From assembly GCF_029784135.1 (NCBI RefSeq), contig NC_073746.1, forward strand, positions 185,757,983 through 185,821,982: a stretch of DNA of 64,000 nt. Direction: 5' to 3'. Origin of the DNA: Toxorhynchites rutilus septentrionalis. Its lineage: Eukaryota > Arthropoda > Insecta > Diptera > Culicidae. Shown here piece by piece: positions 24,155 to 36,821 of the stretch (positions are counted from its first letter, which is position 1; each line of letters begins with the position of its first letter). Both the position numbers and the translations under genes were made by a program. The notes beneath the pieces are model-generated. The model saw only the letters and a program-made list of their open reading frames with translations, searched no databases and had not been told where the DNA came from.

Positions 24155-24514
24155 ATGCGTTCAAAGGTCATGACAGAAGCTCCACCGGATCAATACCTTT
24201 ACCTGTTCCGAGCAGTGTCACTCTCGGAAGGAAACCAACTTCAAGCGATGCATGAATTGACTTATAATATTACCGAGAGTATTTTGTCATCTAACGATAC
24301 TTTGTATGAACGAACTGACTCCCTCGTTATGAAAGCTTCCTATGTTCATGCACAGATACAAGAACTCGAAGTGCTAAAAAACGAATTCAGAATTTGGCAT
24401 CGAAAATTACTGATGCTAACGATATTAATCACTAATTTTAGTACCGATTTTCTTGCACGGATTTATTCGATGAATAAAATAAAGAAAACATTGATCATTT
24501 TTGTAGTTTTTTAA
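24155..24514 (+). CDS. Unrecognised frame with coiled-coil character, possible exon
   Basis: The plus frame runs from an ATG at 24155 with an in-frame TAA upstream. Residues 20-85 (GNQLQAMHELTYNITES, YVHAQIQELEVLKNEF) have heptad-like hydrophobic spacing. A good acceptor (T-rich tract, then CAG at about 24111-24113) lies 41 bases before the ATG, so it could be an internal exon, perhaps in another frame that reads LDELHPCVTGRYAFKGHD. I cannot name a family. Confidence 0.25.
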   Translation: MRSKVMTEAPPDQYLYLFRAVSLSEGNQLQAMHELTYNITESILSSNDTLYERTDSLVMKASYVHAQIQELEVLKNEFRIWHRKLLMLTILITNFSTDFLARIYSMNKIKKTLIIFVVF

Positions 24515-26250
24515 TACATAGCCGATTAATTAAATATATCGCCAAAAGTATAACAGCATTTTGGAAATAATTTCGTGCAGTCATTTAAGGTAAATTTGAT
24601 AAGTGTGCGTTGGACAGTACTCAATAGTGACGTATTATCACTCTCTTTGAAATATATATATCAATCAATCTGAAAACAACTTCAATTGCATTGTGAATAC
24701 AGTTATCCGGTCAGAAGAGAGGAATTATATATTATTCGCACCACAATGTATACAAGCACCATTCATCATCCACATTGAAACTTTTTCTGGATAGTCTGGA
24801 CGTAGTTTCCGTCCAAGGGTTTCGAAGTCATTTCATATGCATGTAGTATAGAACCAGGTTCATCAGTCAGGTTCGTTTGTCTACATCAAACTTTCGGAAA
24901 AGCTCTGTCGTTTGCGTAGTCTTCTTATATCTTCTCGTTCATAAAATACGTTCTAGAAACTAATGGTTGGTTTACACTTCGCGTAAATCGTGATAATCCC
25001 AGGAAGTAGTAGCCATATGGACAATGATATTTTGTGTTTATATTAGCCCGACGATGCTGAACGTTTTTAAGAATTGGATTTTGCATGCTGTTATCAATCA
25101 TTTAAATTTCACGAAAATACTTGCTTGCAAAAACATGAGCAAACAGGATAATATGATTTGTCACATATGACAGATTTATCTGTCAAATGCAAACGCGACT
25201 ATTTTTACGACCGTTTGAAGTGCGACTATTTCTAATCGTCGTGTCCAGTTAAGGAATAGACGCACAATATACAGTAAAAAGAAATCGGAAAGTGCATATA
25301 ATCGAGTCCCCCTGGACTGCCTATGTTTGCATAAGAGACGAAATCACCAACACCATTAGTGTTGGAAGAATGCAAATTTGTTGTTTTTTGCCTACAAGCG
25401 TAATCATGCAAATTTCCAATGAAATAATCTGTCCAGTTGAAGGATATAATCGGCAAAACGAGAACCTAGGAGATTTTGCGGATTGAAACATGTTTTTTTC
25501 CATTTGGAAAACGCTTGCTTCTATTTATGCGGACAATCAATCGTATCAATGAACATTCAAGTGCGCTACACATACAACGTCACCGTCACCGCCCGTCAAC
25601 TATTCTCTTGGACATATTTTGCCGACGTCAAAGTTACCGGTGATTGTGTATGTGAATGCTACCATACGATTTCCATGGGAGAATATTTGACGTTTCATTC
25701 CTTTACGTTGACTTCACGGTGACGGGACGTTGTATGTGTAGCGCACTTTTTTCGCATAGCTAGACGTAATCACCAGGTTGCTCTGTCTGTAGCGTTAGTA
25801 TTTACATTTCCGATAATAGTAAAAACGTCTCCGGCGGTAGCTTCAGTTGTTATCGGATAAAATCAAAAAAGTTTGGAAGAAATTTAGTGAAATGTCTAGA
25901 AAAGGAGCTTTGGATTTGTTGCGAGTCTATGATAGTGCTCTTTTTTCCTGAATACTCTGGGATATGATAAGAACAGCAGGTTCGTGTTTTTTCAAATTAT
26001 TGAATTTGTGAAGGCAATCTGCAATGTTGGTAATTTTAGCAACATGATATTATATTATTCGCATAAAGATGATGGAGTGACTTACACCAACGGTATGAGT
26101 AAATGCTGAGTATGTGGAATAATTCGTTGTCGAATCCGAGGAGTTATAATGCTAAGAACCAATATTATTAAATTTTACTACTGATCTGATTGTTTCATTA
26201 TCCACTTGAATATTCAAATGCAGAAATTTAGGTAATTATAACATTAAAAA
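24515..26250. other. Intergenic, AT-rich
   Basis: No gene recognised; it contains the MITE at 25559-25748. The short frames at 25232-25503 overlap on opposite strands and lack motifs. Confidence 0.4.
25559..25748. mobile_element. 190-bp MITE
   Basis: The ends AAGTGCGCTACACATACAAC and (inverted) AAGTGCGCTACACATACAAC are perfect over 20 bp. The following GTC-rich segments (CACCGTCACCG against CCGTGAAG...) pair loosely. The target duplication is unclear, so the superfamily is left open. Confidence 0.75.
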
Positions 26251-27298
26251 CAGGAAGTGGGTTATATCTATGGTATAACCGCAAGGGTGACGTAAGACTA
26301 TCGTTGATTTAGAGATCATTTGTTTGGAGTTGAATCTAAATTCATTCTGAATGAATGAATATTTGGGGGACTTCGAAAACGAGAGCGTTACGTTGGAGGC
26401 ACAAGGTTTTATGCATCCAATATTGGATACGGAAATATCCTACTGATGGGGAACAATAATCTTCAGAAGCTATCCTGTTAATTTGCGATTGATTGAAAAT
26501 CACAAAACCAAATGTATTTGGTCACAGTGTTACATGGATAGAAAACATTCAAATAAACTTTTTCACATGAATGTAATTTTAAATTCCCAGAGGAACTGGC
26601 AGATTATTTTCAGTAACGATTAGATATTACCACATTTTCCTCGATACTGGAAGCCCACCAGTGGTTAATGCTAACTTGATAACCATCAGTTAATAGCACT
26701 TGATTGAGACATATTTGGTCACAGTGTTACATGGATAGAAAACATTCAAATAAACTCTTTCACATGAATGTATTTTTAAATTCCCAGAGGAACTGGCAGA
26801 TTATTTTCCGGATCTTTCTCAATGTTGAATGGCATCCAAACGGAAAGAATTCCGTGCGTATATGTGTGTATGTAGCGGCTACTTCGATGGTCACCTTCTC
26901 TTTCCTGAAGGATCGGCTTCTCTGTGCTCCCTCACAGTTTCAAACAAACTGCTTGCGTTTCAGGGCAGATCTCGATCCTTCGCCGTCGAGCACCCTCAGC
27001 AACGATGTTGTCTTGTCGATGTCCTCACGAAAAATGAATGCATCTCACCACCAGAATATCGCTTAAGTATGCTTTTTATGCGTGATTGAATCGAGAGAAG
27101 CGTGGTTTACGATGGCAATTTGGAAGGCAAACTAGAGTGGAATGAACTCTCTGAGCTCGGAACTTTCGGCGACTGAGCAATAATCGATTGCGGGCGCATA
27201 CAATATTGGATACGGAAATATCCTACTGATGGGGAAGAATAATCTTCTGAAGCTATCCTGTTAATTGCGATTGATTGAAAAACCACAAAACCAAATGT

Positions 27299-27986
27299 AT
27301 TTGATCACAGTGTTACATGGAAAGAAAACATTCAAATAAACTCTTTAACATGAATATATTTTGAAAATTCCCAAAGGAACTGGCAGATTATTTTCAGTAA
27401 CGATTAGATATTTCCACATTTTCCTCGATACTGGAAGCCCACCAGTGGTTAATGCCAACTCGATAACCACCTGTTAATAGCACTTGATTGAAACATATTT
27501 GGTCACAGTGTTACATGGATAGAAAACATTCAAATAAACTCTTTAACCTGAATATATTTTGAAAATTCCCAAAGGAACTGGCAGATTTTTTTCAGTAACG
27601 ATTAGATATTTCCACATTTTCCTCGATACTGGAAGCCCACCAGTGGTTAATGCCAACTCGATAACCACCTGTTAATAGCACTTGATTGAAACATATTTGG
27701 TCACAGTGTTACATGGATAGAAAACATTCAATTAAACTCTTTCACATGAATATATTTTGAAAATTCCCAGAGGAACTGGCAGATTATTTTCAGTAACGAT
27801 TAGTTATTTCCACATTTTCCTCGATACTGGAAGCCCACCAGTGGTTAATACCAACTCGATAACCACCTGTTAATAGCACTTGATTGAAACATATTTGGTC
27901 ACAGTGTTACATGGATAGAAAACATTCAATTAAACTCTTTCACATGAATATATTTTGAAAATTCCCAAAGGAACTGGCAGATTATT
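27299..27986. repeat. 198-bp tandem repeat, first block (about 3.5 units)
   Basis: Units start at the TTTGGTCACAG-type box at 27303, 27501, 27699 and 27897, exactly 198 bp apart. The block is separated from the main array by a copy of the flanking TTCGCCGTC...CGCTTAAGTATGC segment, itself a repeat of 26980-27200. Confidence 0.9.
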
Positions 27987-28406
27987 TTCCAGCAATGATT
28001 AGATCTTTCCGGAACTTTCTCGATGCTGAATGGCATCCTAACGGAAAGAGTTCTGCGCGTGTATGTGTCGATCCTTCGCCGTCCACCTCCTCCAGCACGT
28101 TAGGCAACGATGTTGTCTTGTCGATGTCCTCACGAAAAATGAATGTGTCTCACCACCAGAATATCGCTTAAGTATGCTTTTTGTGTGTGATTGAATCGAG
28201 AGAAGGTGTGGTTTACGATGGCAATTTGGAAGGCAAACTAGAGGGGAATGAACTCTCTGAGCTCGGAACTTTCGGCGACTGAGCAATAATCGATTGCGGG
28301 CGCATACAATATTGGATACGGAAATATCCTACTGATGGGGAAGAATAATCTTCTGAAGCTATCCTGTTAATTGCGATTGATTGAAAAACCACAAAACCAA
28401 ATGTAT

Positions 28407-31400
28407 TTGGTCACAGTGTTACATGGATAGAAAACATTCAATTAAACTCTTTCACATGAATATATTTTGAAAATTCCCAAAGGAACTGGCAGATTATTTT
28501 CAGTAACGATTAGATATTTCCACATTTTCCTCGATACTGGAAGCCCACCAGTGATTAATGCCAACTCGATAACCACCTGTTAATAGCACTTGATTGAAAC
28601 ATATTTGGTCACAGTGTTACAGGGATAGAAAACATTCAATTAAACTCTTTCACATGAATATATTTTGAAAATTCCCAAAGGAACTGGCAGATTATTTTCA
28701 GTAACGATTAGATATTTCCACATTTTCCTCGATACTGGAAGCCCACCAGTGGTTAATGCCAACTCGATAACCACCTGTTAATAGCACTTGATTGAAACAT
28801 ATTTGGTCACAGTGTAACATGGATAGAAAACATTCAATTAAACTCTTTAACATGAATATATTTTGAAAATTCCCAGAGGAACTGGCAGATTATTTTCAGT
28901 AACGATTAGTTATTTCCACATTTTCCTCGATACTGGAAGCCCACCAGTGGTTAATGCCAACTCGATAACCACCTGTTAATAGCACTTGATTGAAACATAT
29001 TTGGTCACAGTGTAACATGGATAAAAAACATTCAATTAAACTCTTTCACATGAATATATTTTGAAAATTCCCAAAGGAACTGGCAGATTATTTTCAGTAA
29101 CGATTAGATATTTCCACATTTTCCTCGATACTGGAAGCCCACCAGTGGTTAATGCCAACTCGATAACCACCTGTTAATAGCACTTGATTGAAACATATTT
29201 GGTCACAGTGTAACATGGATAGAAAACATTCAATTAAACTCTTTCACATGAATATATTTTGAAAATTCCCAAAGGAACTGGCAGATTATTTTAAGTAACG
29301 ATTAGATATTTCCACATTTTCCTCGATACTGGAAGCCCACCAGTGGTTAATGCCAACTCGATAACCACCTGTTAATAGCACTTGGTTGAAACATATTTGG
29401 TCACAGTGTAACATGGATAGAAAACATTCAATTAAACTCTTTCACATGAATATATTTTGAAAATTCCCAAAGGAACTGGCAGATTATTTTCAGTAACGAT
29501 TAGATATTTCCACATTTTCCTCGATACTGGAAGCATACCAGTGGTTAATGCCAACTCGATAACCACCTGTTAATAGCACTTGGTTGAAACATATTTGGAC
29601 ACAGTGTAACATGGATAGAAAACATTCAATTAAACTCTTTCACATGAATATATTTTGAAAATTCCCAAAGGAACTGGCAGATTATTTTCAGTAACGATTA
29701 GATATTTCCACATTTTCCTCGATACTGGAAGCCCACCAGTGGTTAATGCCAACTCGATAACCACCTGTTAATAGCACTTGATTGAAACATATTTGGTCAC
29801 AGTGTAACATGGATAGAAAACATTCAATTAAACTCTTTCACATGAATATATTTTGAAAATTCCCAAAGGAACTGGCAGATTATTTTAAGTAACGATTAGA
29901 TATTTCCACATTTTCCTCGATACTGGAAGCCCACCAGTGGTTAATGCCAACTCGATAACCACCTGTTAATAGCACTTGGTTGAAACATATTTGGTCACAG
30001 TGTAACATGGATAGAAAACATTCAATTAAACTCTTTCACATGAATATATTTTGAAAATTCCCAAAGGAACTGGCAGATTATTTTCAGTAACGATTAGATA
30101 TTTCCACATTTTCCTCGATACTGGAAGCATACCAGTGGTTAATGCCAACTCGATAACCACCTGTTAATAGCACTTGGTTGAAACATATTTGGTCACAGTG
30201 TAACATGGATAGAAAACATTCAATTAAACTCTTTCACATGAATATATTTTGAAAATTCCCAAAGGAACTGGCAGATTATTTTCAGTAACGATTAGATATT
30301 TCCACATTTTCCTCGATACTGGAAGCCCACCAGTGGTTAATGCCAACTCGATAACCACCTGTTAATAGCACTTGATTGAAACATATTTGGTCACAGTGTA
30401 ACATGGATAAAAAACATTCAATTAAACTCTTTCACATGAATATATTTTGAAAATTCCCAAAGGAACTGGCAGATTATTTTCAGTAACGATTAGATATTTC
30501 CACATTTTCCTCGATACTGGAAGCATACCAGTGGTTAATGCCAACTCGATAACCACCTGTTAATAGCACTTGGTTGAAACATATTTGGACACAGTGTAAC
30601 ATGGATAGAAAACATTCAATTAAACTCTTTCACATGAATATATTTTGAAAATTCCCAAAGGAACTGGCAGATTATTTTCAGTAACGATTAGATATTTCCA
30701 CATTTTCCTCGATACTGGAAGCCCACCAGTGGTTAATGCCAACTCGATAACCACCTGTTAATAGCACTTGGTTGAAACATATTTGGTCACAGTGTAACAT
30801 GGATAGAAAACATTCAATTAAACTCTTTCACATGAATATATTTTGAAAATTCCCAAAGGAACTGGCAGATTATTTTCAGTAACGATTAGATATTTCCACA
30901 TTTTCCTCGATACTGGAAGCATACCAGTGGTTAATGCCAACTCGATAACCACCTGTTAATAGCACTTGGTTGAAACATATTTGGACACAGTGTAACATGG
31001 ATAGAAAACATTCAATTAAACTCTTTCACATGAATATATTTTGAAAATTCCCAAAGGAACTGGCAGATTATTTTCAGTAACGATTAGATATTTCCACATT
31101 TTCCTCGATACTGGAAGCCCACCAGTGGTTAATGCCAACTCGATAACCACCTGTTAATAGCACTTGATTGAAACATATTTGGTCACAGTGTAACATGGAT
31201 AGAAAACATTCAATTAAACTCTTTCACATGAATATATTTTGAAAATTCCCAAAGGAACTGGCAGATTATTTTAAGTAACGATTAGATATTTCCACATTTT
31301 CCTCGATACTGGAAGCCCACCAGTGGTTAATGCCAACTCGATAACCACCTGTTAATAGCACTTGGTTGAAACATATTTGGTCACAGTGTAACATGGATAG

Positions 31401-32152
31401 AAAACATTCAATTAAACTCTTTCACATGAATATATTTTGAAAATTCCCAAAGGAACTGGCAGATTATTTTCAGTAACGATTAGATATTTCCACATTTTCC
31501 TCGATACTGGAAGCATACCAGTGGTTAATGCCAACTCGATAACCACCTGTTAATAGCACTTGGTTGAAACATATTTGGTCACAGTGTAACATGGATAGAA
31601 AACATTCAATTAAACTCTTTCACATGAATATATTTTGAAAATTCCCAAAGGAACTGGCAGATTATTTTCAGTAACGATTAGATATTTCCACATTTTCCTC
31701 GATACTGGAAGCATACCAGTGGTTAATGCCAACTCGATAACCACCTGTTAATAGCACTTGGTTGAAACATATTTGGTCACAGTGTAACATGGATAGAAAA
31801 CATTCAATTAAACTCTTTCACATGAATATATTTTGAAAATTCCCAAAGGAACTGGCAGATTATTTTCAGTAACGATTAGATATTTCCACATTTTCCTCGA
31901 TACTGGAAGCCCACCAGTGGTTAATGCCAACTCGATAACCACCTGTTAATAGCACTTGATTGAAACATATTTGGTCACAGTGTAACATGGATAGAAAAAA
32001 TTCAATTAAACTCTTTCACATGAATATATTTTGAAAATTCCCAGAGGAACTGGCAGATTATTTTCAGTAACGATTAGATATTTCCACATTTTCCTCGATA
32101 CTGGAAGCCCACCAGTGGTTAATGCCAACTCGATAACCACCTGTAAATAGCC
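28407..32152. repeat. 198-bp tandem array, about 19 units, with higher-order pattern
   Basis: GGTCACAG/GGACACAG boxes occur every 198 bp from 28409 to 31973 (19 positions). Units differ at few sites: CTTGATTG or CTTGGTTG, GGTCAC or GGACAC, TTTTCAG or TTTTAAG, GGAAGCCC or GGAAGCAT. These variants recur in groups of about three, for example units starting 29201, 29399, 29597 and again 29795, 29993, 30191. This suggests recent amplification by unequal exchange of multi-unit blocks. The true length may differ if the assembly compressed or expanded it. Confidence 0.92.
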
Positions 32153-32340
32153 GCGCGTGTATGTGTGTGTAGCGATGTCTTCCCAGGGAACCGTTTGTGG
32201 CATCACTCTCCTCCTGATAGATTCCCTTCTGGCCTAGGGTGCACAAACAGGCTCTTGGTGACACCGTTCATCCGCGCTTTCATGATAAATAAAGAGCTTC
32301 ACCGCAACAGCGACAACATGCATCAATCGCTGTTCAATTA

Positions 32341-32377
32341 GAACTGAGTGGATTTCCGAGCGCCGCTCGCTTATATA
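32341..32377 (-). promoter_or_regulatory. TATA plus initiator core promoter in the composite repeat
   Basis: On the minus strand TATATAAG (32377-32370) is followed by the arthropod initiator CTCAGTTC with its A at 32345, 32 nt downstream of the first T. That is the spacing expected of a pol II core promoter. The same pair, with the same spacing, is at 54728-54692 in the short copy. The predicted transcript would run into the 198-bp array. Confidence 0.5.
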
Positions 32378-32632
32378 CCGATTGGTGATTTCAATAGCCT
32401 GTTTTGAAAGCAATTTTAAGACTATTGAAACAAGTTTTTGGATCAAAAAGTAACAAGTATATAACGCGTAGACATTTTATCTTTCGAATGAAGTGTTTAT
32501 CATACCATTTCGTTCAGTTGTTTAGGAGCTATTAACGCTCAAAATCTCGGTCTCCGGCGTAACGCTTTCGTTTTCGAAACTTTGATTTTACACCCCGGTA
32601 TAGAAATGAAAGACGTAGTCCTACGTCAAAAC

Positions 32633-33571
32633 ATAATTGCTTTTCTTTGTTCATCGCAGTGCAGTGTACAGAAAATAGCAATTATATGAGCAGCGTTTCA
32701 ATGGCTCCTTATATTCATCTATTATGAACCAATGAGGTTTTACCGAGGTGCGATCATTGCTAGTTGAAAAATCTATTATGAAACACTGAGTAATAAGACA
32801 CTCCCCCTTATTCTACGCGGCGAGTGACGTGAGACTGCAAATTTTACCACTTTATTCTGGAAGCCACCTTACTTTTTAGCTCCGTTTTAATACCCGAGTC
32901 AATAACAAATGAGAACACGACTCCATATCTCACTTAGTGACGAGCAACAGTCACGCCATTCGCCTAAGGGAATGCAGTGACTTCAGTCATATCACGTCAT
33001 TTGCCGCGCGGATTAAGGGGGACTATCATGACAGGCATGTTTGGACTCTACAACAACAGAGATTTTTCGGAAACGTTTTTTTTTTCAAAATTTCTCAAAT
33101 GTTTTGGAACAAAAATATTTTGTTTGCATGTGCGGAGGAGGGGGAGTGGGAGTCTAAAATCATACTTTCTCTGTTCAACTGGTATGTGGACAGCCCCTTA
33201 CCTGTCATGAATTGTGATCAATAACATCATTGAACGATTATTTAAAAGTCAGCCGGGTGACGTCTTTAGAGAACCCCCATTGAACTGACAGGAGCCAACA
33301 TATCGGGTATCCCACTGACATTTTCCCTTTGTTTTCATATGAATTGGGTATCCCACTGACAGTTCTGCTTGAGATTTTGCTAACGATCCTAGCATCAATC
33401 ATAGCACCCGGCTGTTAAAAGTCATCTGAATCGCTTTTTATTCGTGCCGTGCATTATTTGTATTCTGACTAAAACAATTTAGACTGTATTCCATGTGAAA
33501 TGTTTCTGCTAGAGTGTGAAATATTTCCTGCCAGCCCTACACATTATTGCATGACAGCAAAACTGTTTCGC
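32633..33571. other. Intergenic region upstream of Mcm6
   Basis: No gene recognised. GGGTATCCCACTGACA occurs twice in direct orientation (about 33306 and 33346). The last few hundred bases before the E2F-type box probably include the Mcm6 promoter; no TATA box is evident. Confidence 0.4.
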
Positions 33572-33579
33572 TTTGGCGC
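33572..33579 (+). promoter_or_regulatory. E2F-type site upstream of Mcm6
   Basis: TTTGGCGC matches the E2F/DP consensus TTTSSCGC and lies 142 bp upstream of the Mcm6 start codon. MCM genes are standard E2F targets in animals, so S-phase control is the natural reading. Binding is inferred from sequence only. Confidence 0.55.
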
Positions 33580-33720
33580 GCATCTGAAAAATGGCGGTTG
33601 ATTTATCTGCGGTGTTTACTGTTTATTGTCGTCTCCGGTGCTGTGAGAACGCTTGATTCCGCTGAACATTTTCGGTTTGTTTTAAAAGTTCAGTGTTCGT
33701 GGTGGATACAATAAATAACT

Positions 33721-36333
33721 ATGGATGTTGCCGATGCTCACGTAGGACAACTTCGAGTTAAAGATGAAGTTGGGATACGATGCCAGAAATTGTTCCAAGA
33801 TTTCCTGGAGGAGTGAGTATTGTGGATTGTTTTATTGGGGAATCATCTAACATAAATCTTTAGATTCAAGGAAGATGGTGAGATTAAATATCTGAAAGCA
33901 GCGGCAGAGCTAGTTAATCCGGATCGTTGCACGCTTGAAGTGAGCTTCGAGGATATTGAAAAATACAATCAGAATCTCCTTACAACAATCATCGAGGAGT
34001 ATTATAGGACCTTCCCGTTCTTATGCCAAGCTGTGTCAAATTTCGTGAAGGACAGAACAGAGCTCAAGAAGGAAAAGGAATGCTTCGTTTCGTTCGTAGA
34101 CGTTCCAACGCGACACAATGTACGTGAATTGAAGACGTCTAAAATAGGAACATTGGTTCGTATTTCGGGCCAGGTTGTACGCACACATCCGGTCCACCCG
34201 GAGCTGGTGACTGGAACTTTTGTATGCTTAGATTGTCAAACCGAGATCCGTGACGTTGAGCAGCAGTTTAAGTTCACACTTCCAACCATTTGTCGTAACC
34301 CTGTTTGTGCAAATCGACGTCGTTTCATGTTGGAAGTAGATAAATCACAATTCATCGATTTCCAAAAGGTTCGCATTCAGGAAACACAAGCTGAGCTTCC
34401 CAGGGGTTGCATTCCACGTTCGGTAGAAGTTATTTTACGCGCGGAAATTGTGGAAACTGTACAGGCAGGGGATCGTTATGATTTCACGGGTACGCTTATT
34501 GTCGTTCCTGATGTGGGCGCTCTGCAGATGCCAGGAGCGAAAGCTGAACTTGGTTCACATCATAAGCAGGGAGACAACGTGGCTGAAGGTGTGCGTGGTT
34601 TGAAGGCACTTGGTGTTCGAGATTTGAATTACAAAATGGCCTTTTTGGCCTGTTCAGTGCAAGTCACTTCTTCCCGGTTCGGCGGAACGGATATGCCCAT
34701 GAGTGAAGTGACTGCTGAGGATATGAAGAAGCACATGACTGATGCTGAATGGAATAAAGTCTACGAAATGTCTCGTGATCCGAAGATCTATCCGAACTTG
34801 ATGAACAGTCTGTTTCCGTCCATTTATGGTAACGAAGAAGTTAAGCGTGGTATTCTGCTGATGCTGTTTGGAGGCGTTGCAAAAACTACGCACGAAAGTA
34901 AGTACATACACAGATTAGGGTAAAAAAATATTTCACTCGAACTAAACTTTTTTTGCCATTAGAAACGACTTTACGTGGCGATATCAACTGCTGCATTGTA
35001 GGAGATCCAAGTACAGCAAAGTCACAGTTCCTCAAGCAAGTGGCAGATTTCTCGCCTCGAGCTGTTTACACCTCGGGAAAAGCATCATCTGCAGCTGGTT
35101 TAACAGCTGCTGTCGTGAAGGACGAGGAGAGCTATGATTTTGTCATCGAAGCCGGAGCACTTATGTTAGCAGACAACGGAATTTGCTGTATCGACGAGTT
35201 TGACAAAATGGATCCCCATGATCAGGTAGCTATCCACGAAGCTATGGAGCAGCAGACTATTTCGATTGCGAAAGCTGGAGTGCGCGCTACTCTGAATGCT
35301 AGGACATCAATCTTGGCAGCGGCGAATCCAATCGGTGGCAGATACGATCGTTCGAAGTCCCTGCAGCAAAACATTCAACTAACGGCTCCTATCATGTCTC
35401 GCTTTGATTTGTTTTTCATTCTGGTAGATGAATGTAACGAGGTTGTAGATTATTCGATTGCCAGGAAAATTGTTGACTTACATTCCCATATTGAGGACCG
35501 CGTTGACCAAGCCTACACCAGAGAAGATGTGCTTCGTTACATTATGTTTGCTCGACAATTCAAGCCTATCATCACAGGCGAAGCGCTGGAACTGCTTGTG
35601 GAAAATTATGGCCATTTGCGACAACGTGACACAGGAACCTCCGGGAAGAGCACCTGGAGAATCACAGTCCGTCAGCTGGAAAGTATGATCCGATTGAGTG
35701 AAGCGATGGCGAAACTGGAGTGTTGCGAAGAAGTTACCGAAAAGCATGTCAGAGAAGCTTACCGTTTACTAAACAAATCCATCATTCGTGTGGAGCAGCC
35801 AGATATTCATCTCGATGACGAAGAAGATGCAGATCTTGCGATGGCATTGGACGCAGACGAAGTGTCCCAGCATCAGAATGGTCATCATACCGAAACTGAC
35901 CTTGATAATGATACTGATGGTCCGAAGAAAAAGTTGACGCTTTCATTCGAGGAGTATCGCAACCTATCGAATATGTTGGTTCTTCATATGCGTGGCGAAG
36001 AAACGCGCTTCGAATCAGAGGAGTCACAGTCAGAAGGTGTCAGAAAGTCCGAACTAATAAACTGGTATCTTGAGCAAGTAGCTGAACAGATTGAAAGTGA
36101 GGAAGAGCTGCTCGAGAGGAAAACTTTGGTTGAGAAAGTTACGGACCGATTGATCTATCATGTATGTTTAATGTTAATTTTTCTCATATATAAAATAATG
36201 TCATTTTATTTCTTCTATGTGACCATAGGATCAAGTTCTTATACCGTTGAAAACATCCAACCTTGGGGACAAGGAATCACAAGACGAAGATCCACTACTG
36301 GTGGTACATCCAAACTATATCGTTGAGACATAA
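33721..36333 (+). CDS. Mcm6: DNA replication licensing factor MCM6
   Basis: Four exons are read: 33721-33812, 33864-34897, 34963-36161 and 36229-36333, all with GT-AG introns of 51-67 bp. They give about 809 aa, the usual MCM6 length. The protein is a subunit of the nuclear MCM2-7 helicase, loaded at origins in G1 and active in the CMG complex. The start ATG gives [18 protein letters not shown], a typical N-terminus. A zinc ribbon (CLDC near residue 152, CRNPVC near 175) is followed by the AAA+ core: Walker A GDPSTAKS (389-396), Walker B with D453-E454 in [10 protein letters not shown], and the arginine finger R522 in MSRFDLFF. An acidic linker and a winged-helix tail end in [11 protein letters not shown] frame reading through the last intron would give a false C-terminus; the splice to 36229 restores the conserved end. 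No defects seen. Confidence 0.96.
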
Positions 36334-36401
36334 TTCCACGTCATGTACTTCTGTTATGAATACGTTAATTTTAGGATTAAGTTTTGTTTTAACACATTTT
36401 T

Positions 36402-36407
36402 AATAAA
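36402..36407 (+). terminator. Mcm6 polyadenylation signal
   Basis: AATAAA lies 69 bp after the Mcm6 stop codon, within a T/A-rich 3' flank. Confidence 0.6.
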
Positions 36408-36821
36408 CGAAGAAAACCATGTCAAAAAAAATATTTTATTGCTTAATATATTCCACGTAATGTGCTTCGCTTATAACTTATACAATGATAAACTTCAGCC
36501 TGAATATTGTTGCACAAGTTCCTACAAAAAAATGGATCCTATTCAACTTTGATGTTTTTCAATACGAAATAATTAGACAGTTCAATCATTGTCACGTTTG
36601 GATGCAGTTTCACAGTTTTGAGAGTAATGTACATGATATATTTCTAGTCTACTGCAAAATGGGAGGAAGAAAGAAAGCTGGACGATTACAGCCTAGACCC
36701 TGGCCCTTCGAAAACGAAACATTAACCCTTTCGCTACGAGTGCCGGACAGTTAAAAATGACTCTCCTCTCAGTCGTTTTGCTCCGAGCAGGACTACTCGC
36801 TTTTAACGCTCGTCAATTGGG

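Larger units (their letters stand above)
26251..32632. repeat. Composite repeat, long copy, with 198-bp satellite
   Basis: It begins CAGGAAGTGGGTTATATC and ends GACGTAGTCCTACGTCAAAAC. A shorter copy with the same ends is at 52960-54983. GACGTAGGACTA-type words occur inverted near both ends, and CGAAAACGAGAGCGTTACG near 26377 pairs with CGTAACGCTTTCGTTTTCG near 32560. The middle contains repeated blocks and the tandem array. No convincing protein is encoded; the Arg-rich short frames repeat with the DNA. Confidence 0.8.

Noticed and set aside
26704..28286. Arg/Ser-rich short frames in the composite repeat as small genes
   Set aside because: The same frames recur in every copy of the DNA repeat on either strand, with differing ends. 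They follow the repeat rather than selection on protein.
27299..32152. Possible CRISPR-like array
   Set aside because: The 198-bp units are contiguous with no spacers and the genome is eukaryotic. It is a satellite array.
32234..32446. 70-aa minus frame near the TATA/initiator pair as a conserved gene
   Set aside because: The frame starts upstream of the predicted transcript start and has no recognisable domain. I kept only the promoter observation.
35478..36027. Minus-strand frames inside Mcm6
   Set aside because: They are antisense shadows of the Mcm6 coding exons.
36485..36754. 89-aa plus frame after Mcm6
   Set aside because: Overlaps the 3' flank and has no motif or splice context; likely chance.
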